Shown here: positions 6,641 through 9,242 of the stretch, one piece after another
How positions within the stretch are numbered: the stretch's first letter is position 1
How the letters are laid out: every line of letters begins with the position of its first letter
Assembly (NCBI GenBank): GCA_003661945.1
Contig: QMXC01000033.1
Location: 1-9,242, forward strand
DNA length: 9,242 nucleotides
Direction of reading: 5' to 3'
Origin: Candidatus Bathyarchaeota archaeon
GTDB taxonomy: Archaea; Thermoproteota; Bathyarchaeia; Bathyarchaeales; UBA233
The notes under the pieces: model-generated
What the model saw: the letters and a program-made list of their open reading frames with translations, nothing else
What the model was told of the DNA's origin: nothing
Databases searched by the model: none
Position numbers and translations under genes: made by a program

Positions 6641-6650
6641 CTTATACATG
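6641..6650 (-). promoter_or_regulatory. Candidate TATA box for topA
   Basis: The minus strand reads CATGTATAAG here. A start about 25 bp downstream (near 6619) would give a topA leader of about 38 nt. The AT-rich element at 6661-6672 is a competing box that would give a longer leader of about 60 nt. Which is used cannot be decided from sequence. Confidence 0.35.
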
Positions 6651-6660
6651 GATAGAAAGT

Positions 6661-6672
6661 GATAAATATTTT
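6661..6672. promoter_or_regulatory. TATA-like element in the topA / zinc-ribbon divergent region
   Basis: The plus strand reads GATAAATATTTT. Read as a plus-strand TATA box it predicts a start near 6693, leaving about 20 nt, including GGAG at 6700-6703, before the zinc-ribbon ATG at 6713. Read on the minus strand it could serve topA. It shares an 11-bp core (CAAAATATTTA on the minus strand) with the divergent promoter at 1632-1642. Confidence 0.55.
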
Positions 6673-6712
6673 GCATGTGTTGAATTGCATGCTCGAAGCG
6701 GAGATAAGGATT

Positions 6713-6877
6713 ATGCCTCAAAAAATTATATGCAAACATTGTGGAGCTGTTCTCTACGACGGCACAGATTTAAAACCGCCCGACGAAATCGCCCAAAAAC
6801 ACAACGGAAAATGCCCAAAATGCGGAAGAAAACTATCTCTCATTCCAATAGACGTTGAAGTCAAACCGGCAAAATAA
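6713..6877 (+). CDS. 54-aa zinc-ribbon protein of unknown function
   Basis: This short protein (MPQKIIC start) has two CxxC knuckles, C7-x2-C10 (CKHC) and C34-x2-C37 (CPKC), separated by 23 residues, the arrangement of a single zinc ribbon. Between them lies an acidic-basic segment with LKPPDEIAQKH, and the protein ends in a short strand-like IPIDVEV tail. An open frame continues upstream to GTG 6659, but that extension overlaps the TATA-like element and would not be transcribed from it. ATG 6713 has GGAG 9 nt upstream, so it is chosen. The next gene, gcvT-like, begins 47 nt downstream with no evident promoter of its own, so the two may share a message. Zinc ribbons of this size often bind nucleic acids or transcription and translation machinery; the role here is unknown. 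Confidence 0.75.
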   Translation: MPQKIICKHCGAVLYDGTDLKPPDEIAQKHNGKCPKCGRKLSLIPIDVEVKPAK

Positions 6878-6878
6878 T

Positions 6879-6900
6879 TTAGAAGAAAAACCTTTTCTAA
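6879..6900 (+). repeat. AT-rich hairpin between zinc-ribbon gene and gcvT
   Basis: TTAGAAGA pairs with TTTTCTAA (8-bp stem including one G-T pair) around a 6-nt loop, starting 2 nt after the zinc-ribbon stop codon. The stem is weak and only short T-runs follow, so it may attenuate or process the message rather than end it. A full terminator is doubtful because the next gene lacks a clear promoter. Confidence 0.3.
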
Positions 6901-6911
6901 CACTCTTAAAC

Positions 6912-6919
6912 GGAAGGAG
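6912..6919 (+). promoter_or_regulatory. Shine-Dalgarno GGAAGGAG deciding the gcvT TTG start
   Basis: GGAAGGAG ends 5 nt before TTG 6925. The conserved N-terminus of the GcvT family (RTHLYQFH, then FAGFEMPLWF) follows directly, and the first in-frame ATG (in FEMP) would delete it, so the TTG start is well supported. Confidence 0.75.
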
Positions 6920-6924
6920 AAAAC

Positions 6925-8058
6925 TTGCAGCAGGCAAAAAGAACGCATCTATACCAGTTTCACAGAGAAAACGCCGAGATAACCGTGTTCGCAGGTTTTG
7001 AAATGCCCTTATGGTTCAAAGGAATAATTCCAGAGCATTTAGCCGTGCGAAACAGCGTGGGAATCTTCGACATCACTCACATGGGAAGAGCAATAATAAC
7101 TGGACCAGACGCAGAGCAGTTTCTAAACTATGTAACCACAAACAACGTTCAAGCCTTAGCTCCGCTCAGCGCCCACTACTCGCTAATGTGCAACGAAAAA
7201 GGCGGAATAAAGGACGACTTCGTTCTCTCAAGACTAGAAAGAGACAAGTTCCTAATGGTCTACAACGCAGCAAACCGCGAAAAAGACTACCAATGGCTCA
7301 AAAAAAACGCCGAAAAATTCGACGTAAACATCCAAGACGTTTCAGACAACATCGCCATGTTCGCCGTCCAAGGACCAAAAGCACAAGAAACACTACAGAA
7401 AATTTCAAGCGGAGACCTAAGCCAGATTAAAAGGTTCAAGTGCGGCTGGACAGAACTCTCAGGCACCAAAGTGTTTATTTCGCGAACCGGCTACACGGGA
7501 GAAGACGGATTCGAAATCTTCGTCTGGGACACACCGCTTTCAAACCCGGATAAAGCCGTAAAAGTGTGGAACACCATACTTGAAGCGGGAAAGGAATTCG
7601 GCATCCAACCATGCGGTTTAGGAGCCAGAGACACGTTAAGACTTGAAGCAGGCTTATGCCTATATGGAAACGACATAGACGAAGAAACAACACCTCTCGA
7701 AGCTAGACTAAGCTTCGTAGTAAAATTCGACAAAGGAGAATTCATAGGAAAGCAAGCCTTGCTGAAACAACGAGAAGAAGGCATCAAAAAACGAAGAGTG
7801 GGAATAGTCATGATAGACCGGGGAATACCGAGAGCAAAATTTGAAATCTACAGGGAAGAACAGAAAATAGGCTACGTAACAAGCGGCACATTTTCACCGC
7901 TGCTCCGCAAAGGCATAGCCATGGGATACGTCCAAAAAGAACACGCAAAAGAAGAAACAGAAATAACCATAAAAATACGCCGAAAAAACGCAAAAGCAAA
8001 AATAGTTAAATTCCCCCTATACGACGCCGAAAAATACGGATACCGAAGAAAAACCTAA
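6925..8058 (+). CDS. gcvT: Aminomethyltransferase, GcvT family (glycine cleavage T protein)
   Basis: The T protein takes the aminomethyl group from lipoyl H protein, releases ammonia and makes 5,10-methylene-tetrahydrofolate (or the archaeal pterin equivalent) in the glycine cleavage system. The 377-aa length is normal. Motifs in order are RTHLYQFH (6-13), FAGFEMPLWF (22-31), EHLAVRNSVGIFDITHMGR (37-55), GGIKDDFVL (93-101, holding the catalytic Asp), ISRTGYTGEDGFEIF (185-199), and GARDTLRLEAGLCLYGNDI (233-251) near the pterin pocket. The C-terminal barrel carries GIVMIDRGIPR and GYVTSGTFSPLLRKGIAMGYV. The start is TTG 6925 with a strong Shine-Dalgarno. No gcvH, gcvP or lipoate gene lies beside it, so the system would have to be completed elsewhere; the fold is also used by other one-carbon transferases. 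Third codon positions avoid T, as in the first part of the next gene. Confidence 0.92.
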   Translation: MQQAKRTHLYQFHRENAEITVFAGFEMPLWFKGIIPEHLAVRNSVGIFDITHMGRAIITGPDAEQFLNYVTTNNVQALAPLSAHYSLMCNEKGGIKDDFVLSRLERDKFLMVYNAANREKDYQWLKKNAEKFDVNIQDVSDNIAMFAVQGPKAQETLQKISSGDLSQIKRFKCGWTELSGTKVFISRTGYTGEDGFEIFVWDTPLSNPDKAVKVWNTILEAGKEFGIQPCGLGARDTLRLEAGLCLYGNDIDEETTPLEARLSFVVKFDKGEFIGKQALLKQREEGIKKRRVGIVMIDRGIPRAKFEIYREEQKIGYVTSGTFSPLLRKGIAMGYVQKEHAKEETEITIKIRRKNAKAKIVKFPLYDAEKYGYRRKT

Positions 8059-8069
8059 ACCAAGGTTTT
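8050..8069 (+). terminator. Candidate terminator hairpin at the end of gcvT
   Basis: AAAACCT (8050-8056) is perfectly complementary to AGGTTTT (8063-8069) around a 6-nt loop, overlapping the gcvT stop TAA (8056-8058). The right arm ends in four T. Archaea usually terminate at T-rich tracts with or without hairpins, so this is only moderate support, but a possible new promoter follows before the next gene. Confidence 0.4.
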
Positions 8070-8079
8070 ACCGTAAGAG

Positions 8080-8087
8080 AAATAAAC
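8080..8087 (+). promoter_or_regulatory. Weak TATA-like box ahead of STT3
   Basis: AAATAAAC is the most AT-rich stretch in the 64-bp gap. A start about 25 bp downstream (near 8109) would leave a leader of about 14 nt that still includes the AGGT at 8111-8114. It is a poor match to a strong archaeal TATA box; read-through from gcvT is an alternative. Confidence 0.3.
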
Positions 8088-8110
8088 GTGTTCCCGACTC
8101 ATTGAAGAGA

Positions 8111-8114
8111 AGGT
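8111..8114 (+). promoter_or_regulatory. Shine-Dalgarno AGGT for STT3
   Basis: AGGT (within GAAGGT) stands 8 nt before ATG 8123. It forms an inverted pair with the ACCT directly after it (8117-8120), though a 2-nt loop cannot fold as a simple hairpin. No other ATG, GTG or TTG near this position fits the conserved N-terminal part better. Confidence 0.5.
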
Positions 8115-8122
8115 AAACCTCA

Positions 8123-9242
8123 ATGCAGCTCCGAAAAAAATTCACAAAAGAAAACCTCGTCAACACCATCAAAAAACTGAAAAAACTTTCAGCTTTACGC
8201 TTCACGGTCTCCTACGAAACAGCCCTAACATCCATCATACTCATCCTAATATTCTTCATAGCATTCACGGTAAGAATGCTCCCCCTAAAATGGGAAATCC
8301 AAACAGGCGGACTACACCTATCAGAATTCGACCCCTACTTCCAATACCGCTTCACCGAATACATAGTTAAACACGGCTACATATCATGGGCATGGCCAGA
8401 ACCGTGGATAGACACACAGAGATGGTACCCGCAAGGGATAAACGTGGCAAAAGCAGGATTCCCCGGACTGCCCTTCACAGCAGCATTCTTCTATCAGCTA
8501 GTAACCTTCCTAGGCGCCCCAATCAAACTAATGGACTTCTGCGCCGTATTCCCAGCCGTAATGGGAGCCCTAGCATGCATAGCCATATTCTTCCTCGGAA
8601 GAGACATAGCAGGCACACCAGCAGGACTCATATCAGCCCTAGTCCTCGCCTTAAGCCCATCCTACATAACAAGAACCTCACTCGGATTCTTCGACGACGA
8701 AACAATAGGAATATTCGCACTAATCGTCTTCATGTTCCTATTCCTAAGAGCAATAGACACTGACCGCCCATTCACTTCTTCGATGGGATACTCCTTAGCC
8801 GCCGGAGCCTTCCTAGGATACTTCTGCTCCGGATGGGGAGCATCACTATACCCAATAGGAGTAACAACACTCTTCGTGTTCCTGCTGCTTTTGCTAAAAC
8901 GGTATTCCCAGAAACTCCTATTCGCTTTCAGCCTAACCTTCGGGCTCGGTCTTTTCATAGCAATCAACGTCCCTAGACTAGGAGTAAAATTCTTAGATAC
9001 ATGGGCGATTTTACCGGTCGCGGGGGTATTTGCTCTCTTATGCTTAAACGAGGTTATCAGAAAAACGAAAACCACCAAATGGAAAGCGACGTATTTTGTT
9101 ATTTTCTTTGGTTCCATAATTGGCGGATTCACGGTGCTCTGGGCATTAGGCTACATGGGCGGAATAGCTGGAAAATTCATCTCTGTCTTAAATCCCTTCC
9201 ATCGCTTGGGTGTACCGCTTATTGAGTCTGTAGCAGAACATA
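8123..9242 (+). CDS. aglB: STT3/AglB oligosaccharyltransferase catalytic subunit, 5' part
   Basis: The enzyme moves a lipid-linked glycan onto Asn in Asn-X-Ser/Thr sequons on the outer face of the membrane. 373 residues are visible before the window ends; the full protein is commonly 600-900 aa, so the soluble C-terminal region with WWDYG lies outside. A basic N-terminus is followed by a first membrane helix at about 33-52. The first acidic motif is LSEFDPYFQYR (67-76, D70), close to the eukaryotic EFDPWFNYR form. The second is LGFFDDETIGI (187-197; D191, D192 and E193). Many hydrophobic helices follow. The last residues visible, PLIESVAEH (365-373), are the SVSE/TIXE-type motif that helps place the acceptor peptide. 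Codon use changes abruptly near base 8876: about 7 of the first 251 codons end in T, but 27 of the next 122 do. The function call is secure. Confidence 0.93.
   Translation, partial: MQLRKKFTKENLVNTIKKLKKLSALRFTVSYETALTSIILILIFFIAFTVRMLPLKWEIQTGGLHLSEFDPYFQYRFTEYIVKHGYISWAWPEPWIDTQRWYPQGINVAKAGFPGLPFTAAFFYQLVTFLGAPIKLMDFCAVFPAVMGALACIAIFFLGRDIAGTPAGLISALVLALSPSYITRTSLGFFDDETIGIFALIVFMFLFLRAIDTDRPFTSSMGYSLAAGAFLGYFCSGWGASLYPIGVTTLFVFLLLLLKRYSQKLLFAFSLTFGLGLFIAINVPRLGVKFLDTWAILPVAGVFALLCLNEVIRKTKTTKWKATYFVIFFGSIIGGFTVLWALGYMGGIAGKFISVLNPFHRLGVPLIESVAEH

Larger units (their letters stand above)
6635..6691. repeat. Three TTGCAT copies around the divergent promoter
   Basis: TTGCATG occurs on the plus strand at 6671-6677 and again at 6685-6691, 14 bp apart start to start. 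An inverted copy (ATGCAA on plus) lies at 6635-6640. The two direct copies sit just downstream of the TATA-like element, between it and the predicted start of the zinc-ribbon message, where a bound repressor would block transcription. The second copy is part of a GCATGC palindrome. No known operator is recognised. Confidence 0.35.

Noticed and set aside
6659..6712. An N-terminal extension of the zinc-ribbon protein from GTG 6659
   Set aside because: The extension contains the TATA-like element and the TTGCAT repeats, has no ribosome-binding sequence, and precedes a better ATG with GGAG.
7011..7430. A 139-codon basic plus-strand frame within gcvT
   Set aside because: It is a frame-shifted reading of gcvT composed almost wholly of Arg, Lys, Asn and Ser. 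The gcvT frame is conserved end to end.
8386..8763. A 125-codon plus-strand frame rich in Arg, His and Ser within STT3
   Set aside because: It is a shifted reading of STT3 with biased composition and no motif; the STT3 frame carries the conserved EFDP and DDE motifs.
8662..9132. A 156-codon open frame antisense to STT3
   Set aside because: The plus strand encodes STT3 with all its motifs in the same stretch. The antisense product is low in recognisable features and arises because T-ending codons, which could create antisense stops, are rare in part of this region.
1..9242. tRNA, rRNA, CRISPR arrays, insertion sequences or integrase remnants
   Set aside because: I looked for clover-leaf ends, regularly spaced repeats, terminal inverted repeats and transposase motifs and saw none; nearly the whole window is covered by compact housekeeping-type genes.

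Overview
The window is archaeal chromosome. A CDP-archaeol synthase (archaeal ether-lipid pathway), a RadB-type recombinase paralogue, an STT3/AglB oligosaccharyltransferase, an archaeal-type topoisomerase IA (CDYDIEG Toprim motif) and a Grc3/Clp1-type RNA 5'-kinase are all present, with archaeal TATA-like boxes and short leaders. The mixture (RadB together with a eukaryote-like STT3 signature, many TTG starts, moderate GC) would suit a Bathyarchaeia-like or related lineage. That placement is an inference; phylogeny was not possible here.

Layout, left to right. (1) 1-1597, minus strand: a two-gene transcription unit in which an uncharacterised RNase H-fold-like protein (1597-938) overlaps by 17 bp a Grc3/Clp1-family P-loop RNA kinase that starts at a TTG (954) and runs off the left edge. 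(2) 1598-1666: a short divergent promoter region with one near-palindromic TATA-like element. (3) 1667-3852, plus strand: a tight unit radB, carS, M29-type aminopeptidase, whose Shine-Dalgarno sequences incorporate the preceding stop codons. (4) 3855-6581, minus strand: topA, then a 72-aa CxxC/CxxH protein that overlaps the topA 3' end by 41 bp, then a 142-aa three-helix membrane protein. This unit converges on unit 3 with only 2 bp between the stop codons. (5) 6582-6712: a second divergent promoter region with the same 11-bp AT-rich core as the first, plus three TTGCAT copies. (6) 6713-8058, plus strand: a 54-aa zinc-ribbon protein and a GcvT-family aminomethyltransferase beginning at TTG. 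(7) 8123-9242, plus strand: STT3/AglB, cut off by the right edge after its SVSE-type motif.

The genes are mostly information-processing and cell-surface housekeeping: RNA processing, recombination, DNA topology, lipid headgroup activation, peptide turnover, one-carbon metabolism and N-glycosylation. I see no defence island, integrase, insertion sequence, CRISPR array, rRNA or tRNA. No gene-free stretch exceeds about 130 bp. I did not find a clear undescribed system. The best leads are the RNase H-like/Grc3 pair, two uncharacterised zinc-binding mini-proteins, one membrane protein, and a sharp codon-usage change inside STT3.
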